A stretch of 64,000 nt of DNA from an uncultured SAR86 cluster bacterium (GCA_943789005.1 CALSSL010000003.1:1-64000); one strand, 5' to 3'. Shown: positions 38,535 through 49,734, counted from the first letter of the stretch. The notes: generated by a model from the sequence alone, not told the origin. Numbers and translations are program-made.

Positions 38535-39614
38535 ATGAGTAAAAAAACTGTTGTTGTCGGACTATCTGGAGGCGTAGATTCATCAGTATCTGCCTTTTTA
38601 CTAAAAGAAGCTGGATATGACGTTAAAGCATTATTCATGCAGAATTGGCAATCAGAGCCTGGCGAGGTTTGCACTTCTGAGATAGACTTCAAAGATGCAT
38701 CTGATGTTTGCGATAAGTTAAATATTCCATTACATCGAGCAAATTTTTCAGATGATTATTGGGATAGAGTATTTACAAACTTTCTTAGCGAGCATGAAAA
38801 AGGAAGAACTCCAAACCCAGATATTTTATGTAATAGAGAAATTAAATTTAAATCTTTTCTTGATTATGCTTTTAAGATAGGAGCAGATTACATTGCAACT
38901 GGACATTATGCAAAATTAGAAACTATTAATGGCATCAGATATCTTACAAGAGCTAAAGATATTGATAAAGATCAAACTTATTTCTTACACGAAGTTAACG
39001 AAAAAGAGTTTAAAAATTGCTTATTTCCTCTTGAAAACTTAACAAAATCTGAAGTGCGAGCTATTGCAAAAAATAATGATTTAATAACTGCAAATAAAAA
39101 AGATTCAGTTGGAATATGCTTTATAGGTGAAAGAAATTTAAAAGACTTCTTGAACAGATTTATTAAACTTAAAAAAGGTCCCATTAAAGATGAAGAAGAT
39201 AATATTATAGGTGAACATCAGGGGGCTGTTCTCTACACACAAGGACAACGACAGGGTTTAATGATCGGCGGTGTAAAAGGAAGAGATGAGCTGCCATGGT
39301 ATGTTTATAAAAAAGATATTATTAATAATATAGTTCATGTCTGTCAGGGTGGAAATAATAAATTATTAATGAATAAAGGTTTATATATAGAAAAGATAAA
39401 CTGGATAAATAATATAAATTATGAATTTCCATTAGATTGCAGCATACAAGTAAGACATCAACACACTCCTGTGGATTGTAAAATAATCATTGAAAATAAT
39501 ATGTTTAAAGTATTATTTTCTGATTCCATTAGAGCAATTGCTCCTGGTCAATCAGGAGTTTTTTACAATTGTAATATTTGTTTGGGTGGAGGAATTATTA
39601 CAAATACTTTTTGA
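38535..39614 (+). CDS. mnmA: tRNA 2-thiouridylase MnmA
   Basis: A 359-residue enzyme that thiolates U34 of tRNA-Lys, -Glu and -Gln. It carries the PP-loop GLSGGVDSS at residues 9-17, the catalytic Cys of PDILCNREIKF, and the persulfide Cys of SVGICFIGER. ATGHYAKL is a further family block. It is followed 39 nt later by purB. The hflD gene that separates mnmA and purB in many gammaproteobacteria is absent. Confidence 0.96.
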   Translation: MSKKTVVVGLSGGVDSSVSAFLLKEAGYDVKALFMQNWQSEPGEVCTSEIDFKDASDVCDKLNIPLHRANFSDDYWDRVFTNFLSEHEKGRTPNPDILCNREIKFKSFLDYAFKIGADYIATGHYAKLETINGIRYLTRAKDIDKDQTYFLHEVNEKEFKNCLFPLENLTKSEVRAIAKNNDLITANKKDSVGICFIGERNLKDFLNRFIKLKKGPIKDEEDNIIGEHQGAVLYTQGQRQGLMIGGVKGRDELPWYVYKKDIINNIVHVCQGGNNKLLMNKGLYIEKINWINNINYEFPLDCSIQVRHQHTPVDCKIIIENNMFKVLFSDSIRAIAPGQSGVFYNCNICLGGGIITNTF

Positions 39615-39653
39615 TATATAATTCTTAGAAATTTAAAGATAATAAAATACTTT

Positions 39654-41010
39654 ATGAAATTTAATCACGATAATATTTCCCCACTTGATAGTAGATATGC
39701 CTTAAAAATAAATTGCTTTAAGAAAAAACTTCAGCGAGTCTGCGCTTATAAAAATAAGATTTGATATAGAAATTGAATGGATTCTATATTTATGCACTCA
39801 ACTACCAAAAACATTTAAGCCAATATCAAAAGAATCTATTAAAAAAATAAATATATTCAAGGATAGCTTTGATAATAAATCAGTTTTAAGGATAAAAAAA
39901 ATTGAATCAACAACCAATCATGACGTAAAAGCTGTTGAGTACTATATAAGAGATTATTTTATAAAAGATAAAGTCCTTAAAACCTACACTCATCTTATTC
40001 ATTTTGGCTTAACAAGTGAAGATGTAAATTCTCTAAGCTATGCATATATGATCAAAAATGGTATCTCAATTTTTGTTGATGAACTTAACAAGGTAAACAA
40101 ATCTTTAAAAAGAAATTCAAATAGATATGCTAAACAAGCCTTTGTAGCCAGGACTCATGGTCAGCCAGCCTCACCTTCAACATTAGGAAAAGAGTTTAAA
40201 GTTTTTCACGAAAGAATTAATAGAGAATTAGAACATCTAAGATCTATTAAGCCTCTAGCGAAGTTTAGCGGAGCTACTGGAAATTATCATACATTTAAAA
40301 TTGTAGATGAAAAAATAAATTGGGTTAAATTCAATAAGAAATTTATAAATAAATTTGGTGTAACTCATAATGAATTCACAACTCAGATTGAGCCGCACGA
40401 TTGGATAGCAGATGTTAGTCATGTTGTTATCAGAATAAATAATATCTTGATTGATCTTTGTCAGGACGTCTGGATATATATATCAAATGACATCTTTGCT
40501 TTAAAGCTTTTAAAGAATGAAGTTGGATCTTCAACCATGCCACATAAGGTTAATCCAATAGATTTTGAAAATGCAGAGGGAAACTTTGGGCTATCTAATG
40601 CATTAATGGAATTTTTTGCCAATAAGCTTACAAAGTCGAGACATCAAAGAGATCTTTCTGATTCAACTGTTTTAAGAAATATAGGATTAGCTTTTGGATA
40701 TTCTGCTCTTGCTTTCATTTCAACAAACAAAGGACTTGGAAAAATTACACCCAATAAATCTAAAATTGATAATGAGCTTAATGATAACTGGGAAGTATTA
40801 ACTGAAGCAGTTCAGACAATAATGAGGTATGAAGGCATACCTAACGCTTATGAACAACTTAAAAATCTTTCTAGAGGAACCAAATTAAATAAAGATACTT
40901 ATATGATGTTTGTTGAATCTCTTGATATATCTATTAAATCCAAAGAAAAGCTATTAAAACTAGAACCAAGATCATATATTGGAATTTCTAGTGAATTGTC
41001 AAAATGCTAA
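39654..41010 (+). CDS. purB: Adenylosuccinate lyase, frameshifted
   Basis: The enzyme cleaves SAICAR and adenylosuccinate in purine synthesis. ATG at 39654 gives NISPLDSRY, the PurB start. The A6 run at 39723-39728 has one A too many: with five, the reading becomes KKNFSESALIKIRFDIEIEW and continues in frame through HFGLTSEDVN, ARTHGQPASPSTLGKE and the catalytic-loop signature VGSSTMPHKVNP to the stop at 41008-41010. Repaired length is about 451 residues, close to E. coli PurB (456). Since purB is normally needed and everything else is intact, an assembly error is the best explanation. Confidence 0.92.
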
Positions 41011-41025
41011 TTATTACTAGTAAAT

Positions 41026-41094
41026 TGTAGTTAAACTACACGATATAACCCTTATAAACCCCTTTAATTAAACATTTATATGTTTATGTTGACA
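41026..41094 (+). promoter_or_regulatory. Regulatory region upstream of isocitrate lyase with two inverted repeats
   Basis: TGTAGTT-A-AACTACA at 41026-41040 is a perfect inverted repeat. TAAACAT-TTAT-ATGTTTA at 41069-41086 is a second. The second ends 2 nt before a consensus -35 TTGACA at 41089-41094; a -10 such as TATTAA follows near 41110. The half-site AACTACA recurs at 41114-41120. This arrangement suggests a regulated promoter for aceA. The binding proteins are unknown. Confidence 0.5.
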
Positions 41095-41151
41095 TAAAAT
41101 ACCTAATAATATTAACTACACTACATAATTATTTCTTAATAGGGTGTTGTA

Positions 41152-42732
41152 ATGAATAAACATATTGATAATAAAAATAAAGCATCCAATATACCTGAGA
41201 TGTCTACTCCAAACTGGAGTTCAATTAATCCAGAGTATGTTGCCAGAATGAGGATGCAAAATCGTTTTAAAACTGGATTAGATATTGCAAAATACACAGC
41301 TGAAATTATGAGAAAAGATATGGATGAGTACGATAGAGATTCATCTAAATATACACAGTCACTAGGCTGTTGGCATGGTTTTATTGGTCAACAAAAATTA
41401 ATATCTATTAAGAAACATTTTCAAACAACTGAAAAAAAATATTTGTATCTGTCAGGATGGATGATTGCTGCACTTAGATCAGAATTTGGCCCTCTTCCTG
41501 ATCAATCCATGCATGAAAAAACATCTGTTGCTAGTTTAATTTCTGAGCTCTATACATTCTTGAGACAAGCAGATGCAAGAGAATTAGGTGATCTATATAG
41601 GAAATTAGATAAGGCAAATGAATCTGATAAACAAGAAATCCAAAATACTATAGATAACTTTCAAACACATATTGTTCCAATAATTGCAGATATAGATGCT
41701 GGTTTTGGTAATGAAGAAGCAACTTACTTAATGGCAAAACAGATGATTGAGGCAGGAGCATGCGCTATTCAAATTGAAAATCAGGTTTCTGATGAAAAAC
41801 AATGTGGTCACCAAGATGGAAAAGTTACTGTTCCTCATTCAGACTTCCTCGCTAAAATTAATGCGGTTAGATACGCATTTTTAGAGCTTGGTATAGACGA
41901 TGGAATTATAGTTGCAAGAACCGACTCACTAGGCGCAGGCTTAACTAAACAAATTGCTATAACCAATGAGAAAGGAGATTTAGGAGACAAGTACAACTCA
42001 TTCTTAGATGTTGAAGAGGTTGATGAGACTAACATGAAACATGGTGATGTAATGATAAATCAAGATGGAAAGCTTGTTAGACCCAAAAGGCTTCCAAGTA
42101 ATCTGTATCAATTTAAAAAAGGAACTGGTGAAGCTCGATGCATCTTAGATTCTATTACTAGTTTGCAGAACGGTGCAGACTTAATCTGGATTGAAACAGA
42201 AAAGCCTCATATTGGCCAAATTGGAGCAATGATGGATGAAATTAAAAAAGTAGTTCCAAATGCAAAACTTGTATATAACAATAGTCCTTCTTTTAACTGG
42301 ACGCTAAACTTTAGACAACAAGTTTTTGACTCAATGGAAAAAGAAGGTAAGGATGTTTCAGAATATGACAGAAATGACCTTATGAATGTTTCATATGATG
42401 AAAGTGAATTAGCAATCGAAGCTGACAATAAAATACGAACCTTCCAAGCTGATGCTGCAAGAGAAGCAGGAATTTTCCATCATTTAATAACACTACCAAC
42501 CTATCATACAGCTGCTTTATCAACCGATAATTTAGCAAAAGAATATTTTGGTGACCAAGGTATGTTGGGTTACGTAGCTAATGTTCAAAGAAAAGAAATT
42601 AGAGAAGGTATTGCATGTGTTAAACATCAAAACATGTCAGGATCTGATATGGGTGATGATCATAAAGAATATTTTGCTGGTGAGGCTGCATTAAAAGCAG
42701 CTGGTGAAGACAATACTATGAATCAGTTTTAG
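41152..42732 (+). CDS. aceA: Isocitrate lyase
   Basis: A 526-residue enzyme cleaving isocitrate to glyoxylate and succinate, allowing growth on acetate or fatty acids. The catalytic motif is KQCGH at residues 216-220 with Cys218, preceded by the metal-site DIDAGFGNEEAT. The length and KQCGHQDGKVTVPH version belong to the longer Pseudomonas-type isocitrate lyases, not the 434-residue E. coli form. It is alone downstream of a regulated-looking promoter, with AGGGTGTTGTA before ATG. Its 3' end overlaps the convergent nqrM gene by 17 nt. Malate synthase is not in the window. Confidence 0.96.
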   Translation: MNKHIDNKNKASNIPEMSTPNWSSINPEYVARMRMQNRFKTGLDIAKYTAEIMRKDMDEYDRDSSKYTQSLGCWHGFIGQQKLISIKKHFQTTEKKYLYLSGWMIAALRSEFGPLPDQSMHEKTSVASLISELYTFLRQADARELGDLYRKLDKANESDKQEIQNTIDNFQTHIVPIIADIDAGFGNEEATYLMAKQMIEAGACAIQIENQVSDEKQCGHQDGKVTVPHSDFLAKINAVRYAFLELGIDDGIIVARTDSLGAGLTKQIAITNEKGDLGDKYNSFLDVEEVDETNMKHGDVMINQDGKLVRPKRLPSNLYQFKKGTGEARCILDSITSLQNGADLIWIETEKPHIGQIGAMMDEIKKVVPNAKLVYNNSPSFNWTLNFRQQVFDSMEKEGKDVSEYDRNDLMNVSYDESELAIEADNKIRTFQADAAREAGIFHHLITLPTYHTAALSTDNLAKEYFGDQGMLGYVANVQRKEIREGIACVKHQNMSGSDMGDDHKEYFAGEAALKAAGEDNTMNQF

Positions 42733-42898
42733 AACAAGAATTAATTTCTGTCTTGCCGCAGATTGTACAAACTCCATCTTCTGAGGTCATAACACCGCCG
42801 CATGAACCTTTAATTGGTTTATTTCTAAGTATCAATCCAATAGCTAACCCTGCAAAAGCAGTACCTATAACTATAAATGCAGCAATAAATGTATTCAT
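42716..42898 (-). CDS. nqrM: NqrM, Na+-NQR maturation factor
   Basis: A 60-residue protein with one N-terminal membrane helix (about residues 4-24) and a cysteine-rich tail, KGSCGG then CTICGK and SCSK. This is the NqrM (DUF539) pattern; NqrM delivers iron for the NqrD/NqrE cysteine centre. It overlaps apbE by 4 nt and ends the nqr run, as in other gammaproteobacteria. Confidence 0.92.
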   Translation of the reverse strand: MNTFIAAFIVIGTAFAGLAIGLILRNKPIKGSCGGVMTSEDGVCTICGKTEINSCSKTDS

Positions 42899-43881
42899 AA
42901 GTTTAAATCATACCATCTATTAGAAAAAATTAATTCTGCACCACCGTCAATATCAACAACTAACATCAATGCAATATTATTGTTATTAGCATATTTAATA
43001 GCATCTGGATATCCAATAACATTAAAAGCAGTTGCCAAAGCATCTGCATATGTAGCAGAGTATTCGTGAGCCACTGTAACTGATAGAATTTTTGAATCAA
43101 TGGACTTTAATGTTTTAGGGTCTATAGTATGTGTAACCTTATTAGTATCAGAAATCTTATAATTTCTATACTCACCAGAAGTTGCTATAGCTAAGAATTT
43201 ATTATTATTTTTAACCACATAAATTGCTTTATCTTTGAATGAATAAGGGTCTTGTATACCTATTATCCAAGGATCTTCGTAATTTGAACCATGTGTTATT
43301 AATTCCCCACCTATATCAACTAAATGATTAGGTAAATTATTATTTATTAAGTACTCATGAATTAATTGAACCGCGTAGCCTTTTGCAATTGATGACAAGT
43401 CAAACCAATTTGAAGATTCTTTAATTAGTGATTTATTTTTAGTTAAGAAGTAGCCTCCATCTTCGTTCTGTTTTAAATCCTTATCAAAGCTAGGAGCAAA
43501 ACCAAGTTTACTAGAAACTTTTCCAAGCATAATATTGTATGAACCCTTTGAAATCTTATTAATTTCACTTGCTATATTTAGAATATTAAATAAATCACTA
43601 CTTATGGTTAATTCTTCATCTACGGGTAGTTGATTAACGATTGCTATTTCAGAATCTATTTTATAATTAGATGCGATCTCATCAACATGATCAATTATCT
43701 TAATAATATTCTTCTCATGATGATCGGCTATAAATGATGTTGAGACGACAGACCAACTCGTTCCATATGCTGATCCATTAATTTTATAGGTTTTGTTTAT
43801 ATTAGAACTATAAGCTATATAAATACAAAATAAGCCAACAATAAGGGCAATTATTTTTGATATAACTTTTCTTGATAACAA
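42895..43881 (-). CDS. apbE: FAD:protein FMN transferase ApbE
   Basis: A 328-residue enzyme that attaches FMN covalently to threonines of NqrB and NqrC. It has an N-terminal hydrophobic anchor and no clear lipobox, so it is probably anchored by the helix. Family blocks are YGTSWSVVST, WFDLSSIAKGYAVQLIHEYL, HLVDIGGELITHG, THTIDPKT and SATYADALATAFNVIG. It lies 6 nt after nqrF and overlaps nqrM. Confidence 0.94.
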   Translation of the reverse strand: MLSRKVISKIIALIVGLFCIYIAYSSNINKTYKINGSAYGTSWSVVSTSFIADHHEKNIIKIIDHVDEIASNYKIDSEIAIVNQLPVDEELTISSDLFNILNIASEINKISKGSYNIMLGKVSSKLGFAPSFDKDLKQNEDGGYFLTKNKSLIKESSNWFDLSSIAKGYAVQLIHEYLINNNLPNHLVDIGGELITHGSNYEDPWIIGIQDPYSFKDKAIYVVKNNNKFLAIATSGEYRNYKISDTNKVTHTIDPKTLKSIDSKILSVTVAHEYSATYADALATAFNVIGYPDAIKYANNNNIALMLVVDIDGGAELIFSNRWYDLNL

Positions 43882-43887
43882 ATTTAA

Positions 43888-45114
43888 CTAGCCGCCAAAA
43901 TCATCGAGAGCTATGTTTTCTGGTTCTACGCCAATATTTGTAAGAAGATCTATTACTGCTTTATTCATCATTGGAGGTCCGCACATGTAATACTCACAAT
44001 CCTCTGGAGCTTCGTGATGTTTTAAATAATTTTCATATAAGACATTATGAATAAAACCAGTATCACCATCCCATTCATCTTCAGGTTGAGGATCTGATAA
44101 AGCAACATACCACTCAAAATTATCATATTTTTCTGCTAAGTCATTGAATTCTTCAACGTAAAACATTTCTTTAAGGCTTCTAGCTCCATACCAAAATGAT
44201 ATTTTTCTATCAGTATTGATACGTAATAATTGATCAAAGATATGAGATCTCATAGGCGCCATACCAGCACCACCACCAACAAATACCATTTCATTTTTAG
44301 TTTCTTTAGCAAAGAATTCACCAAAAGGACCAAACACTTTAACTTTATCACCAGGCTTTAAATTAAATGTCCACGTTGACATTATTCCTGGAGGAAAATC
44401 AGTTCCAGGAGGCGGAGATGCAATTCTAATATTAAACTTTATAACACCCTTCTCTTCTGGATAATTAGCCATTGAGTATGCTCTAATAACTGGCTCATGA
44501 TTAATAGATTTATTATCCCAAATTTTAAATTTATTCCAATCACCATGATATTCGTCTTGAATATCAAAAGATTTATAGTCAATTTCATAAGCAGGTGCTT
44601 CAAGTTGAACATAGCCACCAGCTTTGAAATCAACATTTTCTCCTTCTGGTAATTTTAGAACTAGTTCTTTGATAAAAGTTGCAACATTATCATTAGAAAT
44701 AACTTCACACTCCCACTCCTTAACACCAAAAATCTCTTCTGGAACCTCTATCTTCATATCACTTTTGACAGGAACTTGGCATGAAAGTCTCCATCCTTCA
44801 TTTTTTTCTCTAGAATTAAAATGGGATTCTTCAGTGGGTAAAATTGATCCGCCGCCATCTAGAACAACGCATTTACATTGACTGCATGTTCCACCACCAC
44901 CACAAGCTGAAGATAAAAATATCTTATTTTCTGCTAGTGTTTGGAGAAGTTTTGATCCAGCAGGAACTATAATTGGATTTGAAGAATCTCCATTAATTTC
45001 AATAGAAACATTTCCTGTTGATACAAGTTTAGATCTAGCAGCAATAATAATTGCCACTAAAGCCAGAACTATTCCTGAAAAAGAAATAACACCAAGTAAT
45101 AAATCAATCTGCAT
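43888..45114 (-). CDS. nqrF: Na+-NQR subunit F (NADH-oxidising)
   Basis: A 408-residue subunit that takes electrons from NADH. It has an N-terminal membrane helix (about residues 5-26), a 2Fe-2S domain with Cys71, Cys77, Cys80 and Cys112 ([10 protein letters not shown] then LSCQ), then the FAD domain (RAYSMANYP) and the NADH domain ([12 protein letters not shown] and YMCGPPMM). The C-terminus [10 protein letters not shown] is the family's. It is 15 nt downstream of nqrE. Confidence 0.96.
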   Translation of the reverse strand: MQIDLLLGVISFSGIVLALVAIIIAARSKLVSTGNVSIEINGDSSNPIIVPAGSKLLQTLAENKIFLSSACGGGGTCSQCKCVVLDGGGSILPTEESHFNSREKNEGWRLSCQVPVKSDMKIEVPEEIFGVKEWECEVISNDNVATFIKELVLKLPEGENVDFKAGGYVQLEAPAYEIDYKSFDIQDEYHGDWNKFKIWDNKSINHEPVIRAYSMANYPEEKGVIKFNIRIASPPPGTDFPPGIMSTWTFNLKPGDKVKVFGPFGEFFAKETKNEMVFVGGGAGMAPMRSHIFDQLLRINTDRKISFWYGARSLKEMFYVEEFNDLAEKYDNFEWYVALSDPQPEDEWDGDTGFIHNVLYENYLKHHEAPEDCEYYMCGPPMMNKAVIDLLTNIGVEPENIALDDFGG

Positions 45115-45129
45115 AATTAACTCCTTATT

Positions 45130-45741
45130 TTAAAGAGATATACCTCCAAATGACATAAATCCAAAACTCATAAGACCCACAATAATAAATGTTGCTCCCA
45201 AACCCTTTAATCCTTCAGGAATATCAGAATATTTTAACTTTTCTCTTATGCCCGCAAGAATGACTATTGCCATTGCCCATCCAAAACCAGCTCCAAGACC
45301 ATAAATAACACTTTCTCCAAATAATAAATCTTTTTCAATCATAAAAAGTGATGCGCCTAAAATTGCACAATTAACAGTAATTAAGGGCAAAAAGACACCT
45401 AATGCATTGTATAAGGCTGGTACATATTTATCTAAAAACATTTCAAGAATTTGTACTACAGCAGCGATTACACCTATGTAGCTTATTAACTCAACAAACT
45501 CCAAATTGGTATTAGGTAATCCAGCCCAACTGAGAGCCCCATCTCTAAGAATATAGTTATATATTAGATTATTTAGAGGAACGGTTATAAGACAGACCAC
45601 AATAACTGCTATACCTAGACCGAATGCTGCATCAATTTTCTTTGATATAGCTATGAATGTACACATACCCAAGAAAACTGATAAAGCAATATTCTCTATG
45701 AATACAGTAGTGATAAAAATATTTAAATAATGTTCAAACAT
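45130..45741 (-). CDS. nqrE: Na+-NQR subunit E
   Basis: A 203-residue membrane subunit with six helices, paired with NqrD around an iron centre in the membrane. [20 protein letters not shown] includes the conserved Cys of the first half-site, and [14 protein letters not shown] carries the second. It overlaps nqrD by 8 nt. Confidence 0.95.
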   Translation of the reverse strand: MFEHYLNIFITTVFIENIALSVFLGMCTFIAISKKIDAAFGLGIAVIVVCLITVPLNNLIYNYILRDGALSWAGLPNTNLEFVELISYIGVIAAVVQILEMFLDKYVPALYNALGVFLPLITVNCAILGASLFMIEKDLLFGESVIYGLGAGFGWAMAIVILAGIREKLKYSDIPEGLKGLGATFIIVGLMSFGFMSFGGISL

Positions 45742-46420
45742 TTAATTCTCTCTTGGTTAAATCTGGACTTGTAGAATGCTTTGATAAAGCAAAATCGTCT
45801 TCTTCTATTTGTGCAGGCTTGTAAGATCTGATCGCCCAAATAAATAAACCGATAATAATAAATGAGCTAGGAGGTAAAAGTAATAAGTTATTAGCCATAT
45901 ACCAACCACCATTAGATACTAGTGGAAGAATTTCATAGCCAAATAATGTACCAGCTCCAAAAAGCTCTCTTATTGCAGCAACTCCAATTAAAATAACACT
46001 ATACCCTAGACCATTACCTAGGCCATCAAAAAAGCTTAATAAAGGCTTTTCCTTCATCGCAAAGGCTTCTGCACGCCCCATAACAATACAGTTAGTAATA
46101 ATTAAACCAACAAATACAGATAACTTTTTACTAGTTTCATAGTCATATGCTTTCAAGAGCTCATCAACAACTATAACCAACGAGGCTATAATAGTCATTT
46201 GAACAATAATTCTAATACTGCTTGGTATGTGATTTCTAATTATTGAAATAAATAAATTTGAGAATGCTACAACGCTTGTTAGTGCAACGCACATAACCAT
46301 TGTGACTGAAAGATTATTTGTAACAGCTAATGCAGAACAGATTCCTAATATCTGAAGAGTAATAGGATTTTCATCTATAAGAGGTTTAACCAATACATTT
46401 TTATACTTACTAAGATTCAT
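45734..46420 (-). CDS. nqrD: Na+-NQR subunit D
   Basis: A membrane subunit of 228 residues from the ATG at 46420, which gives the family's start [20 protein letters not shown]. The frame is open 39 nt further upstream, inside nqrC, but those codons do not match the family. [12 protein letters not shown] and [14 protein letters not shown] hold the two conserved cysteines of the NqrD/E iron site. It overlaps nqrC by 11 nt and nqrE by 8 nt. Confidence 0.94.
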   Translation of the reverse strand: MNLSKYKNVLVKPLIDENPITLQILGICSALAVTNNLSVTMVMCVALTSVVAFSNLFISIIRNHIPSSIRIIVQMTIIASLVIVVDELLKAYDYETSKKLSVFVGLIITNCIVMGRAEAFAMKEKPLLSFFDGLGNGLGYSVILIGVAAIRELFGAGTLFGYEILPLVSNGGWYMANNLLLLPPSSFIIIGLFIWAIRSYKPAQIEEDDFALSKHSTSPDLTKRELNV

Positions 46421-47198
46421 ATTCCAGCTCACTAAATAAATTTGCATATCCTGAATCACTAAACCAATATTTCAACATGTTGGTCACACCTCTGCTAGTC
46501 AAAGTCGCTCCAGACAGTCCGTCAACTTTATAATTTAAATTTTTATCATCAACAGGAACTTTTCCTTTTATAACTTCCAAAGAAACAATATTATTTTTAT
46601 AAAGCTGTTTTCCTGGCCATAAAGCTTTCCATTTTGGATTATCTACTTCAGCTCCAAGGCCTGGTGTTTCTTTGTGATCATAAAACTCAAGACCGGCTAC
46701 AGTGTTAAAGTCTTCTTCAATAGATATATAACCAAAAAGAGTTCCCCATAATCCATACCCGCGAACAGGAAGTATGATTTTATCAATAGAATTATCTTTA
46801 TTTCTGAGAATAAAAAACTTACCAACATTTTCTCTATTTTTGATAATAGCAATATCCTCTGATGAATCTAAAGAAGTTGAATATTCAGGTTTTCTAGTTG
46901 CAGCAATCTGATCATAGTCTCCCTTGTGTTCTTCTAAGAAAACTTCAAGGTCTGAACCTCTTAATAACTTACCAGAATTAAAATCTAAATATTTTTCTTC
47001 TAGTTGGTTAAATTGCTCTTTTATATCAAGCTCTGGATTAAAAATACCTGCAGCTTGAAGAATTTTTGTTCTTTTATCATTAGCCTTATTCTCATTTTGC
47101 ATATCACGAAGACTGACTGCAGTTGATGATACAACCAGTGAGCATATTAAACATATTGCAAAAGCAACACCTAATGTTTTAACTATTGAATCATTCAT
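46410..47198 (-). CDS. nqrC: Na+-NQR subunit C
   Basis: A 262-residue subunit with one N-terminal helix and a periplasmic FMN domain. The flavinylation motif is SGAT at residues 229-232, so Thr232 is expected to carry FMN through Apb[17 protein letters not shown] and [11 protein letters not shown] are conserved blocks. It overlaps nqrB by 4 nt. Confidence 0.95.
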   Translation of the reverse strand: MNDSIVKTLGVAFAICLICSLVVSSTAVSLRDMQNENKANDKRTKILQAAGIFNPELDIKEQFNQLEEKYLDFNSGKLLRGSDLEVFLEEHKGDYDQIAATRKPEYSTSLDSSEDIAIIKNRENVGKFFILRNKDNSIDKIILPVRGYGLWGTLFGYISIEEDFNTVAGLEFYDHKETPGLGAEVDNPKWKALWPGKQLYKNNIVSLEVIKGKVPVDDKNLNYKVDGLSGATLTSRGVTNMLKYWFSDSGYANLFSELEYES

Positions 47199-48421
47199 TG
47201 TGTTAAAGCCTTTCTTCTGTTTATATTAGCCATCATAACCATATGATCTATGACAGGAGCAAGTAAATTAGCAAATAAAATTGCAAGCATCATTCCTTCA
47301 GGGAAAGCAGGGTTTATTACTCTTATCAAGATAACTGTTATACCAATAATAAAACCATAAATACATCTACCTGTATTAGTACCTGAACCGGACACTGGCT
47401 CTGTGGCCATAAAAACTAGCCCAAATGCAAAACTTCCAATAACTGCATGCCAATACCACGGAACTTCAAACATAGGATTTGTATCTGACCCTACTATATT
47501 TAATAGACTAGACATTGCTATCATTCCTATGAATGTCCAGAGAACAATTCTCCAAGAGGCAACTTTAGTTGCTAGAAGGATTATCAAACCAATACCAATA
47601 GCAATTATAGAGGTTTCTCCAATAGACCCTGGAATATTACCTAAAAATGCATCCATCCACGTGAAATTATCGTAGATACCTGCCATGCCACTTTCAGCAG
47701 CCACACCAAGCGCAGTTGCTCCACTATAGCCTTCTGGAACTATATTATTATCAGCTAAACCTGCAATCCAAACTTTATCTCCTGAAATTTGTGACGGATA
47801 TGCAAAATACAAAAATGCTCTTCCAGTCAAAGCAGGATTTAAGAAATTTTTACCTGTACCACCAAATATCTCTTTACCAATAACTAAACCAAAAGTTATA
47901 CCTAGTGCAGCCTGCCAAAGAGGTAGATCAGGAGGACAGCTAAGTGAAAACAAAACTGTTGAAACAAAAGCACCTTCATTTATTTCATGTTTTCTTACGA
48001 CAGCAAAAATAGTTTCCCAACCAATTCCTACCACAAAAACAGTTATATAAATTGGCATAAAGTAACAAGCACCGAACCATAATTTAGCAACGAAGCTCGA
48101 TGAGTCATACCCAACAAGATTGACTAAATAATGATGCCAATCTCCTGTATTTAACTGATTAATAGATTCTAAATATTCTAATGAGTGAGATCCAAGATTG
48201 TACATACCAAAAAACATTGCTGGAAATGTTGCCAACCAAACAATTACCATTATTTTTTGAATATCTACAGCATCTCTTATATGAACAGGATTGGTCGTTT
48301 TTGTTTGTGTTGAGAAAATAAAGTTTTCAACAGCATCAAACAAAGGGAACCATTTAGCGTATCTACCCTCACCAATAAAATTTGGTTTCACTGAATTTAT
48401 GTAATTTCTTAGGCCGTTCAT
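47195..48421 (-). CDS. nqrB: Na+-NQR subunit B
   Basis: A 408-residue membrane subunit with about ten helices, the core of the Na+ path. The flavinylation motif SGAT at residues 233-236 puts FMN on Thr236, the same number as in Vibrio. GKEIFGGTGKNFLNPALTGRAFLYFAYP is a strongly conserved segment. It overlaps nqrA and nqrC by 4 nt each. Confidence 0.96.
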   Translation of the reverse strand: MNGLRNYINSVKPNFIGEGRYAKWFPLFDAVENFIFSTQTKTTNPVHIRDAVDIQKIMVIVWLATFPAMFFGMYNLGSHSLEYLESINQLNTGDWHHYLVNLVGYDSSSFVAKLWFGACYFMPIYITVFVVGIGWETIFAVVRKHEINEGAFVSTVLFSLSCPPDLPLWQAALGITFGLVIGKEIFGGTGKNFLNPALTGRAFLYFAYPSQISGDKVWIAGLADNNIVPEGYSGATALGVAAESGMAGIYDNFTWMDAFLGNIPGSIGETSIIAIGIGLIILLATKVASWRIVLWTFIGMIAMSSLLNIVGSDTNPMFEVPWYWHAVIGSFAFGLVFMATEPVSGSGTNTGRCIYGFIIGITVILIRVINPAFPEGMMLAILFANLLAPVIDHMVMMANINRRKALTQ

Positions 48422-49734
48422 TGTTCTAGATATAAAGCATTAAGGTTGTTTGCAAGTATTGAACAATAATCATACTTGCTTGGACAAATATAAGAGCATA
48501 GCGCTAAATCTTCTGGAGCTAGTTCAAGCATTCCAAGATCAACAGCTTGTTCAATATCTCCTACAACTAGGGATTTAAGTAATTGAGGGACTAATATGTC
48601 CATAGGCATTATCTCATCATAAGATCCTACTGGTACTATAGCTCTATCACCACCGTTAACAGATGTGTTAAATGTATACTTCTTAGGTTTTAAGAACGAA
48701 GAAGAGAATACATTTAATTTTGAATGCATTTTTGATCCAGGCATAAGCCAATTTAAAAATATATCATTAGCTGCATCTGGTATTACAGATAAAATAGAAT
48801 CATAAAAACCAAGATAATTCATCACTCCCTCAGATGCATGACCATATATTAATGATCCAGATACTACTCTTGTATTATCATCAATTTTACCTGCAGTTAA
48901 TTGATCAATATTTCCTGAAATTCTTGCATTAATCATAGAGGGGTTAAAAACAGATGGTCCTCCTAGTGCAATCAATTTATGAGTTCTTAGAGTTTTATTT
49001 TTTAATAAATAACCGAAGGAAATAATGTCTTGATAACCAATAGTCCATACAACTCTAGCTAAATTAACTGGATATATATAGCTTATATGGGTACTGGATA
49101 AACCAGCTGGATGCGGTCCAGACACTTGACAATAATTAATTCCATCAATATTTGTATCGAAGTTTGAATTTTGGTATGTGCAATGAATTGGACAAGAAAA
49201 TAAATTTTTTAAACCCTCTAAACCTTCTTTAAAATAATCTTTATCTTGATCAATAATAAATGATGGGTCGATAGATAGTGGGTTGGTGTCACATGCATTT
49301 ACAAATACTGCATCAGGTAATGAATTAACTTTAGGTGTTCTATTGAAAGGTCTTGTTCTAAAGGCATTCCATAAACCTGAATCAATAAGTAATTTTTTAT
49401 ATCCATCAGAATTAGTTTGATATTCAAATAATTCTGCTTCTTCGTTTTCAGCTATCTCGATCTCAATTGAAAGAAATTTTCTTTTGTCTCCTCTGCTTAT
49501 GTCTTTAACGATGCCGCCAGCAGGAGATGTAAAATAGATTCCTGGATTTTTTTTATCCTCAAAAAGCTTCGTTCCTCTTTTAACAGAATCACCAGTTTTA
49601 ACCATCATGGTTGGTTTCATACCTATAAAATCATTTCCAAGCAATGAAACAGAGCTTACATTTGGAGTGTCAGTAACTACAGCTTCAGGAATACCAGAAA
49701 TTGGTAAATTTAGACCTTTAGAAGTTTTTATCAC
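48418..49734 (-). CDS. nqrA: Na+-NQR subunit A
   Basis: A soluble quinone-site subunit of 438 residues when started at GTG 49734. That start gives MIKTSKGLNLPISG, matching the canonical NqrA N-terminus (MI-x-KKGLDLPI). A TTG 15 nt further upstream (49749) is open but would add five unmatched residues. GMKPTMMVKTGDSVKRGTKLFEDKKNPG is the diagnostic N-terminal block. It is first in the nqrABCDEF-apbE-nqrM run and lies about 80 nt after the GAPDH stop. Confidence 0.93.
   Translation of the reverse strand: MIKTSKGLNLPISGIPEAVVTDTPNVSSVSLLGNDFIGMKPTMMVKTGDSVKRGTKLFEDKKNPGIYFTSPAGGIVKDISRGDKRKFLSIEIEIAENEEAELFEYQTNSDGYKKLLIDSGLWNAFRTRPFNRTPKVNSLPDAVFVNACDTNPLSIDPSFIIDQDKDYFKEGLEGLKNLFSCPIHCTYQNSNFDTNIDGINYCQVSGPHPAGLSSTHISYIYPVNLARVVWTIGYQDIISFGYLLKNKTLRTHKLIALGGPSVFNPSMINARISGNIDQLTAGKIDDNTRVVSGSLIYGHASEGVMNYLGFYDSILSVIPDAANDIFLNWLMPGSKMHSKLNVFSSSFLKPKKYTFNTSVNGGDRAIVPVGSYDEIMPMDILVPQLLKSLVVGDIEQAVDLGMLELAPEDLALCSYICPSKYDYCSILANNLNALYLEQ

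Noticed and set aside
46421-46459. Upstream extension of nqrD by 13 codons
   Set aside because: The extra residues lie inside nqrC and do not match the NqrD family start, which fits ATG 46420.
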